Positions 32,478-40,266 of a stretch of DNA of 64,000 bases are shown here, in pieces. A program made the position numbers and the translations under genes. The notes beneath the pieces were generated by a model that saw only the letters and a list, made by a program, of their open reading frames with translations, was not told where the DNA came from and did no database searches. The DNA lies in contig JBCBPV010000010.1 in assembly GCA_039820585.1 (NCBI GenBank), forward strand, positions 9,530-73,529, written 5' to 3'. The stretch is from JBCBGF01 sp039820585 (lineage in GTDB: Bacteria > Pseudomonadota > Alphaproteobacteria > Rhodobacterales > Rhodobacteraceae). Numbering within the stretch: the stretch's first letter is position 1; each line of letters begins with the position of its first letter.

Positions 32478-35164
32478 TGCTTTCCTTCAACCTGCTTGTC
32501 GGCGTTTGCCTTGGATATGTGGTGTTTCTGTTCCTTGTGGCGTTCGCAGCGGAACGGCGCGCGCAGCGGGGTAAGGCGGCTTGGTTGCGCTCGCCCCTGG
32601 TCTACACCCTGTCGCTGTCGATCTATTGCACGGGTTGGACGTTCTATGGCGCGGTGGGGTACGCTGCGCGCTCGGGGCTCGAGTTTCTGACAATCTACCT
32701 TGGCCCCACCATCGTGATGATCGGCTGGTGGGCGATCCTGCGGAAACTCGTCCGCATAGGGCGGACGCAGCGGATTACCTCGATCGCTGACCTCATATCC
32801 TCGCGCTACGGGAAATCCGCATTGCTGGGCGTGCTGGTGACCGTGCTCGCGGTCGTAGGCACGACGCCCTACATCGCGTTGCAACTGCAATCGGTGACAT
32901 TGGCCTTTGCCGTGTTTTCCCCCGCCACGGCCGATCCGCAAGGGTTCGACCTGAATTCCACCGCGCTTTGGGTCGCTGTGGGCCTGGCGGTGTTCACCGT
33001 GATCTTCGGCACCCGCAACCTTGACGTGAACGAACGCCATCACGGTGTGGTCATGGCCATTGCGGTCGAGGCGGTGGTCAAGATCGTGGCGCTGGTCGCC
33101 GTCGGCATCTTCGTCGTTTGGGGCGTGGCTGGCGGCCCAAGAGAGATCGTGGGCGTGATCGAAGCCTCGCCCATCTCCCTATGGGAAATCCAACCTGAAC
33201 GCTGGGTGACCCTCACCTTCCTGGCCGGCGCTGCTTTCCTCTGCCTGCCGCGCATGTTCCAGGTGCTGGTGGTCGAGAACTCCGATGAACGCCACCTGGC
33301 GACCGCCTCCTGGGCCTTCCCGCTCTACCTGATGCTGATTTCTCTGTTCGTAGTGCCAATCGCTGTGGTTGGGCTCGCAATGATGCCCACCGGCGCGAAC
33401 CCCGATCTCTTTGTCCTGACCGTGCCTTTGGCCTTCGACCGCGAAGGGTTGGCGATGCTGTCCTTCTTGGGTGGCTTCTCCTCAGCCACCTCGATGGTGA
33501 TTGTCGCGGCGCTGGCACTATCAACTATGGTGTCGAACCACATCGTGCTGCCAATCTGGTTGAGCGCCGGGCAGGGCGGGGCGACCGTGTCGGGCGATGT
33601 GCGCCAGATCGTATTGATGTCACGCCGCATCTCCATCGGTGTGGTGCTGGCACTGGGCTATCTCTACTACCGCTTTTCCGGCGGGGGTGAGGCGTTGGCC
33701 GCCATGGGCCTCATCGCCTTCCTTGGCGTGGCACAGGTGTTGCCTGCGCTGATGGGCGCGATTTTCTGGCGCGGTGCGACACGGGTGGGCGCTGCCCTGG
33801 GTTTGACCGTCGGTCTGTTGATCTGGCTCTATACGCTTTACCTGCCCAGCTTTGGTGTGGGCGGCGTTCTAACCGAGGCCACGTTTGAAAATGGTCCCTG
33901 GGGCGTCGCCGCCCTCCGCCCGCAGGCGCTGTTTGGATTGGAAGGGATAGACCCGCTGGTTCATGCGGTGTTCTGGTCGCTGGCGCTGAATACGCTGGCC
34001 TTTGTCATTGGCTCGCTCGTCAGCTTCCCCAGCCCGCTGGAACGCCTGCAGGGCGCGACCTTCGTCAACATCTATCGCTATTCCGACAGTGCTCGCGGCT
34101 GGGGCCGGAGTTTCGTGGAGGCCGAGGATCTGTTGATGATGGCGCAGCGCATCATCGGCCCGCAAGAAGCGCAGGCGCTGTTCGTGGCGGTCGCGCAAGA
34201 GCAGGGCAAGAAGGGCTACCTCCCCGACGTGACGCCCGAGTTTCTGGAACGATTGGAACGCGAACTGTCAGGCTCGGTGGGTGCGGCGACCGCGCACGCG
34301 ATGCTGGGCCAGATAACCGGTGGTGTAACCGTGTCCGTCGAAGACCTGATGCGCGTGGCTGATGAGACGGCACAGATGATGGAATATTCCAGCCAGCTAG
34401 AAGCGAAATCCGACGAGCTGGGCCGCACCGCGCGGCAGTTGCGCGAGGCGAACGAGAAACTGACCGCTCTGTCGATCCAGAAAGACGCCTTTCTCAGCCA
34501 GATCAGCCATGAGTTGCGCACGCCTATGACCTCGATCCGGGCGTTTTCCGAGATCCTGATGGATGGCGACCAGATGGAAAGCGCCGACCGCCAAAAGTAT
34601 TCCACCATCATCCACGATGAGACGCTGCGCCTGACCCGGCTGCTCGACGACCTTCTCGATCTCAGCGTGCTGGAGAACGGTCAGGTCACGCTGAACGCCC
34701 GCGACGCGACGCTGGGCGAGGTGCTAGACCGCGCGCTCGCGGCCATTGAAAGCCGCGCTGAACCCGGAATGCTGAAGATTGTCCGCGAAAAAGGGGCGGG
34801 GGCGATCCCGCTTTACACCGATGCCGACCGGCTGGCTCAGGTGTTTATCAACGTGGTGTCGAACGCCCAGAAATACTGCGATGCCGACGCTCCGGAACTG
34901 ACCATCTCGATTATCGAGGCGGAGGAGACGGTTTCGGTCGACTTCGTGGATAATGGATCTGGAATTCCTAAGAAAAGTCAGACCCTTATCTTTGAAAAGT
35001 TCGCGCGGCTCACCGACCAGCAGGCAGCAGGCGGCGCGGGTCTTGGCCTTGCCATCTGTCGCGAGATCATGGCTCGGCTGGGGGGCGATATCTCTTATGT
35101 GCCGGGGCAGCGCGGGGCGGCGTTTCGCGTGACCCTGCCCAAGGCGCACCGCGCGGCGGCCTAA
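32477..35164 (+). CDS. sodium/solute symporter-histidine kinase fusion (CbrA/CrbS-like sensor)
   Basis: 895 residues. The N-terminal about 500 residues form a 12-13 helix sodium/solute symporter domain (TRRGKAAWLRS-type start; IADLISSRYGKSALLGVL; FLGGFSSATSMVIVAALAL). A short linker and coiled region lead to HisKA (AFLSQISHELRTPMTSIRAF, phospho-histidine in SHELRTP) and an HATPase domain (FINVVSNAQKYC; VDFVDNGSGIPKKS; GGAGLGLAICREIM). This matches CbrA/CrbS/ActS-like sensors that respond to acetate, amino acids or related solutes. The adjacent receiver (31849) and ScfR suggest control of short-chain carboxylate use. Transport activity cannot be judged. Confidence 0.88.
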   Translation: MLSFNLLVGVCLGYVVFLFLVAFAAERRAQRGKAAWLRSPLVYTLSLSIYCTGWTFYGAVGYAARSGLEFLTIYLGPTIVMIGWWAILRKLVRIGRTQRITSIADLISSRYGKSALLGVLVTVLAVVGTTPYIALQLQSVTLAFAVFSPATADPQGFDLNSTALWVAVGLAVFTVIFGTRNLDVNERHHGVVMAIAVEAVVKIVALVAVGIFVVWGVAGGPREIVGVIEASPISLWEIQPERWVTLTFLAGAAFLCLPRMFQVLVVENSDERHLATASWAFPLYLMLISLFVVPIAVVGLAMMPTGANPDLFVLTVPLAFDREGLAMLSFLGGFSSATSMVIVAALALSTMVSNHIVLPIWLSAGQGGATVSGDVRQIVLMSRRISIGVVLALGYLYYRFSGGGEALAAMGLIAFLGVAQVLPALMGAIFWRGATRVGAALGLTVGLLIWLYTLYLPSFGVGGVLTEATFENGPWGVAALRPQALFGLEGIDPLVHAVFWSLALNTLAFVIGSLVSFPSPLERLQGATFVNIYRYSDSARGWGRSFVEAEDLLMMAQRIIGPQEAQALFVAVAQEQGKKGYLPDVTPEFLERLERELSGSVGAATAHAMLGQITGGVTVSVEDLMRVADETAQMMEYSSQLEAKSDELGRTARQLREANEKLTALSIQKDAFLSQISHELRTPMTSIRAFSEILMDGDQMESADRQKYSTIIHDETLRLTRLLDDLLDLSVLENGQVTLNARDATLGEVLDRALAAIESRAEPGMLKIVREKGAGAIPLYTDADRLAQVFINVVSNAQKYCDADAPELTISIIEAEETVSVDFVDNGSGIPKKSQTLIFEKFARLTDQQAAGGAGLGLAICREIMARLGGDISYVPGQRGAAFRVTLPKAHRAAA

Positions 35165-35232
35165 GGTTCGGCAACGCGATAGTAACCCTGCCCTGCCACG
35201 GCTGGTCCCAACCGAATTGCAGCGGGCAGATC

Positions 35233-36297
35233 ATGATTTCTCAAGAGGCACAAACCCTCATGCGCCGCATTGTGCGGCCCCCCAAACCGCGTCCGCCCCA
35301 GGCCGACGGGATGAACACCCGCCGCGCCTGGAAGCAGGTCGTGCCCCGCATCGCGGAAGAGGCCGCGGGCCTCGTCGCCTCCGTTCACGACGTGGTGCTC
35401 AGCGAAACCAGCCTAACCGCGATCCTGGACGGTTGGGTCGATGGCAGCCTGACCGTGGGGCTTGTCCGCGACGGACGCATCCGCGGACTGGCGGTGTTCG
35501 ATGCCCCCCTCGTCGTGTCGATGCTTGAGGCGCAGACCACCGGCGTTGTGCTGGCTTCCCCACCCGGGGACCGGCGCTTGACTGATGCCGACGCCGCGCT
35601 GACCACGCCCTTCGTCGATGCCGCCATGGCCGAGGTTGCCACGCTGATGGCCGAAACCGGGCGCCACGTGGGTGACTGGACCTGCGGGCGCAGGATCGCG
35701 TCGGCCCGGGCAGCAAGCTTACTTTTGGAAGACGGCACGTATGTCCAGACCGAAGTCACCCTGGCCCTGGCCGATGGCGCGCGCACTGGCCTGGTCCGCC
35801 TTTATGAGCCGGATCGCCGTGCGATCCCTGGAGCGTCCCCGGTTGCCGATCCTAAGGCGGATGATCCACGCCTTGCGGGCCGGGTCGAGATACGCGCGAT
35901 CCTTTTCCGCGGGCAGATCACGCTTGAGACCGTGCGCACCCTGGCGGCAGGTGCCCAGATCCCTTTGCCGGGCGCTGCGCTCGACCAGATCATGCTGGAG
36001 ACGACCCACGGGAAAGAGCTGATCCCAGCGCGCCTGGGGCGCCTGGGTCCGCATCAGGCCGTGCGGATCGGTGCGCCCGAGGCCACCGACGAGCCACCGC
36101 CACCGATGGAAGCCCCACCACCTGCGATCCCGCCAGAGATGGCGAGTTTACGCGCCGTCCCGCTAGAGGCCCCGCCGATGCCAGAGTTGCCGTCTTTGCC
36201 GGATTTGCCCGAGCCCATCAGCGCTTTGTCCGACCTGCCAGAGCCGATCATGTCCCTGGCGGATCTGCCTGATCTGCCGCCACTCGATCCTGATTAA
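35233..36297 (+). CDS. FliM/FliN-family (SpoA-domain) protein outside a flagellar cluster
   Basis: 354 residues. The central region resembles a degenerate FliM middle domain, and residues about 215-285 form a SpoA/FliN-type domain (VEIRAILFRGQITLETVRTL, then DQIMLETTHGKELIPARLGR). The C-terminal 75 residues are proline-rich with imperfect repeats (LPDLPEPISALSDLPEPI). SpoA domains build switch or sorting platforms in flagella and type III secretion. No flagellar genes adjoin it here, so it may be an accessory motor protein or part of another complex. It stands between the symporter kinase and a convergent DUF442 gene, overlapping the latter's stop by 4 bp. Confidence 0.72.
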   Translation: MISQEAQTLMRRIVRPPKPRPPQADGMNTRRAWKQVVPRIAEEAAGLVASVHDVVLSETSLTAILDGWVDGSLTVGLVRDGRIRGLAVFDAPLVVSMLEAQTTGVVLASPPGDRRLTDADAALTTPFVDAAMAEVATLMAETGRHVGDWTCGRRIASARAASLLLEDGTYVQTEVTLALADGARTGLVRLYEPDRRAIPGASPVADPKADDPRLAGRVEIRAILFRGQITLETVRTLAAGAQIPLPGAALDQIMLETTHGKELIPARLGRLGPHQAVRIGAPEATDEPPPPMEAPPPAIPPEMASLRAVPLEAPPMPELPSLPDLPEPISALSDLPEPIMSLADLPDLPPLDPD

Positions 36298-36716
36298 CGC
36301 CCTGCCATCGTCTCGATCTGGCCGCGCAGATGGCCCACGTCGTAGCCGCCTTTCGTGCATGCGTCGAGGATCGCCTCGGTGTCCATCCTGCCCGCCCGGC
36401 TAAGCGCCCAGACGATGCAGGATCGCGTACCAGACCGGCAGTAGGCAAAGACCGGGCCCGCGCCATCGGCCGCAGTGCCTTGCGCCTCCACATTTTCCAT
36501 CGTCATGGCCGCGCCATCGACAGGGTTCATCACAAAGGTCATCCCCGCCGCCTCGACCGCCGCTTGCATCGCGGCCGCGCTGAGGTCGGGGGGCACTTCC
36601 GCATCGGGGCGGTTGCAGATCACCGTAGTGAACCCTGCCTCTTTCAGCGTCGTCACATCTTCAGGCGTGATCTGTGGTGCGACGGCGAAGTCAGGTGTGA
36701 GCTGGCGGATGTCCAT
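36294..36716 (-). CDS. DUF442/TIGR01244-type phosphatase-like sulfurtransferase
   Basis: 140 residues from the ATG at 36716 (MDIRQLTPDFAVAPQI). The motif FAYCRSGTRS is a CX5R(S/T) active-site loop like that of tyrosine phosphatases and rhodaneses, and TTVICNRPDAE is the family's upstream block. This domain is fused to or neighbours ETHE1-like persulfide dioxygenases in Blh/BigR loci. Here it closes a minus-strand sulfide-detoxification operon with two YeeE/YedE halves and an ETHE1-type enzyme. Predicted role: handling of persulfide or thiosulfate. Complete; cytoplasmic. Confidence 0.82.
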   Translation of the reverse strand: MDIRQLTPDFAVAPQITPEDVTTLKEAGFTTVICNRPDAEVPPDLSAAAMQAAVEAAGMTFVMNPVDGAAMTMENVEAQGTAADGAGPVFAYCRSGTRSCIVWALSRAGRMDTEAILDACTKGGYDVGHLRGQIETMAGR

Positions 36717-36726
36717 TGGCGTTCCT

Positions 36727-37158
36727 TCAGGCAACGGGCGTGGCGGCACTCAGCCGCTTGCGGATAGGCGGCGCGGCCAGCATACCGCCAAGCATTGCGG
36801 CAAGAAAGACCACCCCAGACGTCCCGCCATAGGTGATCGACGCCAAGGCCGGGCCAGGACACAACCCCACCAGCCCCCAGCCCGCGCCGAACAGCACGGA
36901 CCCGATCACCAAAGACCGACCGATGCGCGGCTCGGGCGGCGCAGGGAAGCTGCCCCCCAGCACCGGGCTGCGCCCGCGGGTCAACTGCCAGGCAATCGCC
37001 ATCGGCACGATCGCACCCCCCAGCACGAAGGCCAGCGTCGGATCCCAGTCGCCGAACACATCAAGCCAGCCCTGCACCTTGCGCGTGTCGGTCATTCCAG
37101 AGACGAACAGCCCCGCACCAAAGAGCCCGCCAACCACGGCTGCGAAAAGCTCGCGCAT
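36727..37158 (-). CDS. YeeE/YedE-family sulfur-transport membrane protein, second half (PmpB-like)
   Basis: 143 residues with four hydrophobic helices. The signature GAGWGLVGLCPGPAL contains the conserved Cys-Pro-Gly found in YeeE/YedE (DUF395) proteins, proposed to pass thiosulfate or persulfide sulfur across the inner membrane. The start MRELFAAVVGGLFGAGLFVS resembles PmpB. It follows the first-half gene with a 1-bp overlap (TGATG at 37158), so the two small proteins are likely made in equal amounts and form one channel. Ten bases after it begins the DUF442 gene. Confidence 0.85.
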   Translation of the reverse strand: MRELFAAVVGGLFGAGLFVSGMTDTRKVQGWLDVFGDWDPTLAFVLGGAIVPMAIAWQLTRGRSPVLGGSFPAPPEPRIGRSLVIGSVLFGAGWGLVGLCPGPALASITYGGTSGVVFLAAMLGGMLAAPPIRKRLSAATPVA

Positions 37159-37583
37159 CAGATCACTCCCAAAAGCTGTTTGAACGTCACCACGGTCAAC
37201 CCACCTGCCAGCAAATAGAACACCGTCGCCACGATCCCGCGCAGGGACAGGCGTGATATCCCGCACACCCCGTGCCCCGACGTACAGCCATTCGCAATCC
37301 GCGTACCCACCCCCACGAGCAACCCCGCAAGGATCAGCACCGCGATGTTGCCGGTTGCGTGGGTCTCGGCACCGCCTGTGGCCAGCGCCAGCACCGCTGG
37401 CACGCCGATCAGCCCGGCCAGAAATGCCATCCGCTCGCCGGTATTCCCGCGTCCCGTTCCATCGACCAGCCCGCCGACCAACCCCGAAGCCCCCATGATC
37501 CGGCCATTGACCAGCAGGAACACCGCCGCCGCGCCGCCAATCATCAGGCCGCCAATCAGACCCATCAGCCATGCCTCAGGCAT
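37158..37583 (-). CDS. YeeE/YedE-family sulfur-transport membrane protein, first half (PmpA-like)
   Basis: About 141 residues with four helices. The conserved block IANGCTSGHGVCGISRLSLR contains the cysteine of this family. The start at ATG 37583 is chosen over a GTG one codon earlier. It pairs with the downstream half gene (overlap of 1 bp). In BigR loci this two-gene arrangement (pmpA/pmpB) encodes a membrane protein that exports or imports sulfur species. The operon also includes the persulfide dioxygenase upstream, separated by about 30 bp. Confidence 0.85.
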   Translation of the reverse strand: MPEAWLMGLIGGLMIGGAAAVFLLVNGRIMGASGLVGGLVDGTGRGNTGERMAFLAGLIGVPAVLALATGGAETHATGNIAVLILAGLLVGVGTRIANGCTSGHGVCGISRLSLRGIVATVFYLLAGGLTVVTFKQLLGVI

Positions 37584-37616
37584 CACGCACCCTTTCCCAT
37601 AGATCTCAGAGAGTTG

Positions 37617-38480
37617 TCACAGCTTGTTCACTGGCACTTTCAGGAACACATCCCCCGCTGTATCCGGTTCCGGCATATTGCCTGCCCGCATATTCACCTG
37701 CAGCGATGGCACAATCAGTTTGGGCATCCCCAGCGTCGCATCCCGCGCCTCACGCATGTCCACGAACGCGTCCTTGTCCTGACCGCCGCCGATATGCACG
37801 TTTCTCGCCTTCTGCTCACCCACCGTGCTTTCCCAGGCATAAACCTCGCGCCCCGGCGCCTTGTAGTCATGGCCTACGAAAATCCGCGTCGCGTCTGGCA
37901 GGGTCAGAATACGCTGGATCGAGTTGTAAAGATCCTCGGCAGACCCCCCGGGAAAATCGCACCGCGCTGTGCCGAAATCGGGCATGAACAGCGTGTCGCC
38001 CACAAAGGCCGCGTCGCCGATCACATAAGTCATGCAGGCTGGCGTATGGCCAGGCGTATGCATCACATCACCCCGCATCTGGCCGATGTGGAAGCTGTCG
38101 CCGTCGGAAAACAGTGCGTCGAACTGGCTGCCATCGCGCTGGAACTCGGTGCCTTCGTTAAAGATCTTGCCGAACGTGTCCTGAACCGCCGTGATCTGTG
38201 ACCCGATGCCGATCTTGCCGCCCAGCTTTTCCTGCAGATAGGGTGCGGCGCTCAGGTGGTCGGCATGCACATGTGTCTCAAGGATCCAGTCGACCCGCAG
38301 ATCGTGCTGTTTGACAAAGGTGATGACCGCGTCGGCAGAGGCGGTGTCGGTGCGCCCGCTGGCATAGTCGAAATCCAAGACGCTATCGACGATCGCCACC
38401 CCGGCGCCTTCAGGTTCCTGCACGACGTAACTGATCGTATTTGTCGCACTATCGAAAAAAGCGGTGACATTCGGATGCAT
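37617..38480 (-). CDS. ETHE1-like persulfide dioxygenase (metallo-beta-lactamase fold, Blh-type)
   Basis: Oxidises glutathione persulfide to sulfite and glutathione using iron and O2. 287 residues from the ATG at 38480 (MHPNVTAFFDSATN). Metal ligands are THVHADHLS (HxHxDH), DVMHTPGHTPACMTY and FVGDTLF, with the terminal histidine in IFVGHDYKAP, which is the ETHE1/Blh pattern. Divergent from the BigR-type regulator across 100 bp holding an AT-rich inverted repeat, so expression is probably derepressed by sulfide or persulfide. Followed by pmpA/pmpB-like genes. Confidence 0.9.
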   Translation of the reverse strand: MHPNVTAFFDSATNTISYVVQEPEGAGVAIVDSVLDFDYASGRTDTASADAVITFVKQHDLRVDWILETHVHADHLSAAPYLQEKLGGKIGIGSQITAVQDTFGKIFNEGTEFQRDGSQFDALFSDGDSFHIGQMRGDVMHTPGHTPACMTYVIGDAAFVGDTLFMPDFGTARCDFPGGSAEDLYNSIQRILTLPDATRIFVGHDYKAPGREVYAWESTVGEQKARNVHIGGGQDKDAFVDMREARDATLGMPKLIVPSLQVNMRAGNMPEPDTAGDVFLKVPVNKL

Positions 38481-38536
38481 CTTTTGTCCCTTAGTGATGG
38501 TTGCGCTCGCAGGGAGGAGATTAGCCGGAACGCGAT

Positions 38537-38558
38537 ACATATCAAAATCACGATATGT
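38537..38558. promoter_or_regulatory. inverted repeat, candidate BigR/SqrR operator
   Basis: Perfect arms ACATATC and GATATGT with an 8-bp AT-rich spacer lie in the divergent region between the dioxygenase (starting 38480) and the ArsR-family gene. Size and AT-richness fit operators of BigR. If the regulator starts at 38582, the site is in its leader or promoter. Confidence 0.65.
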
Positions 38559-38581
38559 CGCAGGCTAACGATATTCAATAC

Positions 38582-38902
38582 ATGGAAGGCGCATTCAGAG
38601 TTAAAGCCGATCAAATGGCACTTGCCGCGGAAGAGGCGGTGGGCGCGATGAAGGCGCTATCGAACCCTTCACGCCTGTTGATCCTGTGTCAGCTGGCCGA
38701 GGCTGAGCAGACCGTGGGTGAATTAGAGACCAAGCTCGATCTGGGCCAGGCCTATGTCAGCCAGCAATTGGCCCGCCTTCGAGACGAGGGGATCGTGGTC
38801 GCGACCCGCGAAGGCCGCCAGATGCGCTATCGCATCGCAGATACGCGCGTTGCACCCGTGATTGCCGCGATCTACCACGCCTACTGCCCACAGCCGATCT
38901 GA
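38582..38902 (+). CDS. bigR: ArsR-family persulfide-responsive repressor (BigR/SqrR-like)
   Basis: 106 residues from the ATG at 38582; an earlier ATG at 38555 falls inside the palindromic operator. The winged helix is MKALSNPSRLLILCQLAEAE, then QAYVSQQLARLRDEGIVVA. Two cysteines, in LLILCQLA and HAYCPQPI, correspond to the pair in BigR/SqrR that forms a di- or polysulfide bridge on exposure to sulfide and releases DNA. Divergent from the persulfide dioxygenase/YeeE operon, its presumed target. Confidence 0.85.
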   Translation: MEGAFRVKADQMALAAEEAVGAMKALSNPSRLLILCQLAEAEQTVGELETKLDLGQAYVSQQLARLRDEGIVVATREGRQMRYRIADTRVAPVIAAIYHAYCPQPI

Positions 38903-39024
38903 ACCGGCCTCGGCTGAGTTTTCCCGCAAAACCGCCCGTCCTGTGCCTTATTGCTAAGCGCTGGCAAAGATATCTTACTTTGAATACGCATTCTACTTCG
39001 CGGCCTGTCGTATGGCCGTCGCAG

Positions 39025-39047
39025 GCATGATATATTCGATATCATGC
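39025..39047. promoter_or_regulatory. perfect 9-bp-arm palindrome upstream of a small gene
   Basis: GCATGATAT and ATATCATGC flank attcg, 32 bp before the ATG at 39079. The GATAT core is also present in the BigR-like operator at 38537, so the same or a related repressor could act here. Confidence 0.55.
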
Positions 39048-39078
39048 AGGGATTTTCCTGCGACCCGGGAGGAAACCA

Positions 39079-39285
39079 TTGTCGCACCACCCCACGCTTT
39101 ACCAAAGACTAGAAGACATCGACAGACTTGTCGAAGAAGTTGCGCAAAATCCCGAACGCGCGGATACCGTGAAAGATGCGCTCCGGGCGCGTCTGGCGGG
39201 GGCCAACGTGCACCCTATGACCCCGATGCGCCCTACGCTTGAGGCGACCGACCCAGATGACTACTGGGACAACGTCCCGATCTGA
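39079..39285 (+). CDS. small hypothetical protein with C-terminal NVPI motif
   Basis: 68 residues. It opens with a helix (TLYQRLEDIDRLVEEVAQ) and a second helix (DTVKDALRARLAG), and ends with DPDDYWDNVPI. I recognise no family. A purine-rich ggaggaaa site lies about 7 nt upstream of the ATG, and a palindrome lies 32 bp upstream. Its last four residues are shared with the small protein encoded at 39958-40164, and a DksA-like gene lies between them. It may belong to a stress-related cluster. Confidence 0.62.
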   Translation: MSHHPTLYQRLEDIDRLVEEVAQNPERADTVKDALRARLAGANVHPMTPMRPTLEATDPDDYWDNVPI

Positions 39286-39397
39286 TTGGTTTGGCGCGGT
39301 GCTGGTTCGCCGGCACCGTTGACCTGTATCAAGGTCGCGCCGATTCCTTGCCCCTATTCTCAGACGCATTATCCCGACCCAAGCAACGGACGGTCCG

Positions 39398-39721
39398 ATG
39401 ATGAGTACGACGATTAAGGACTGGGAAGCCGCACTGCGCACGCGTCTGGCCGAGCTCGACGGCCGCCTGCACGAGATCGATGACACGCTGGTTTCCCACA
39501 ATACACGCGATTGGGAAGACGGCGCCATCGAGCGGGAAGAAGACGAAGTGCTCGAAGACCTTGGGAATGCAGGCAAGGCCGAAATCAGCCTGATCCATGC
39601 TGCGTTGAGCCGGATAGAGGCCGGTGATTATGGCATTTGCACCCAATGCGGAAACGACATTTCTTCCCAAAGGCTTGATGTGCTGCCGGCCACTCCGTTT
39701 TGCCGAAACTGCGCCCCTTGA
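39398..39721 (+). CDS. TraR/DksA-family zinc-finger protein
   Basis: 107 residues. A long N-terminal helix pair (TIKDWEAALRTRLAELDGRL, then acidic EREEDEVLEDLG) is followed by a C4-type zinc finger (GICTQCGNDISSQRL, then PATPFCRNCA). This is the short form of DksA/TraR proteins, which enter the secondary channel of RNA polymerase and modulate transcription. The coiled-coil tip lacks the DxxDxA motif of true DksA, so it is a DksA-like paralogue. Two adjacent ATGs (39398, 39401) could start it. Small coupled genes follow. Confidence 0.85.
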   Translation: MMSTTIKDWEAALRTRLAELDGRLHEIDDTLVSHNTRDWEDGAIEREEDEVLEDLGNAGKAEISLIHAALSRIEAGDYGICTQCGNDISSQRLDVLPATPFCRNCAP

Positions 39722-39730
39722 GGATTTGAT

Positions 39731-39958
39731 ATGTCGGTACAGGAAGCCCCCAAGATCCGTCGCGCCCACGCGGTGCCTGGCGGGTATGACCGCAGCCGGG
39801 TCCGGTCTGCGATCCAACAGCTTCTGAGCGAGCCTCGGCTCGCACAGGCGATCTCCAGCGAACTCAAGCGCCAGTCGTCGTCAGCGCGTCATGCCCCCAA
39901 GCCGGATGATATGGCCTCGTCGACGCCGACTCGCCTCCGACTTTATAAGGTATCTTGA
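39731..39958 (+). CDS. small hypothetical protein following the DksA-like gene
   Basis: 75 residues, basic. MSVQEAPKIRRAHAVPGGYD leads to a helix (VRSAIQQLLSEPRLAQAISS) and a polar, flexible tail. It begins 9 bp after the DksA-like stop with gaggatt upstream, and its stop shares one base with the next ATG (TGATG), so the three genes form one operon. No known domain. Expression seems likely from the tight arrangement. Confidence 0.6.
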   Translation: MSVQEAPKIRRAHAVPGGYDRSRVRSAIQQLLSEPRLAQAISSELKRQSSSARHAPKPDDMASSTPTRLRLYKVS

Positions 39959-40164
39959 TGACTGATTGGCCAGACGATAACGGCCCGACGGCCACCCCTG
40001 CGCATCGCGCGGTTTTGCTGCGGCGCTTGCGGCGCACCCTTGCCGAGTTGGAGGAGATGGGTGTGGTCGCCCCCAGCGGTCTGACTGCGCTTGCGGCCTC
40101 CGCGCCCGATGACGAAGGCGCGGGCGATGATGCGACCGATCCGTTTGGCAACGTCCCGATCTAG
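39958..40164 (+). CDS. small acidic hypothetical protein with C-terminal NVPI motif
   Basis: 68 residues. A helix (AHRAVLLRRLRRTLAELEEM) is followed by an acidic segment and the ending DATDPFGNVPI, matching DPDDYWDNVPI of the protein at 39079. It is translationally coupled to the gene before it. No family recognised; the shared tail suggests a common partner or protease adaptor. Confidence 0.6.
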   Translation: MTDWPDDNGPTATPAHRAVLLRRLRRTLAELEEMGVVAPSGLTALAASAPDDEGAGDDATDPFGNVPI

Positions 40165-40266
40165 CCGGTGAGGCACCTCTGCGCTTGCGTTCACGGGCGT
40201 GGCGGCTAGAACCTGTGCGTCAGAAAGCGCGCCCAATTTTTAGCGCGGTGCACACGGGGGCAGGGA

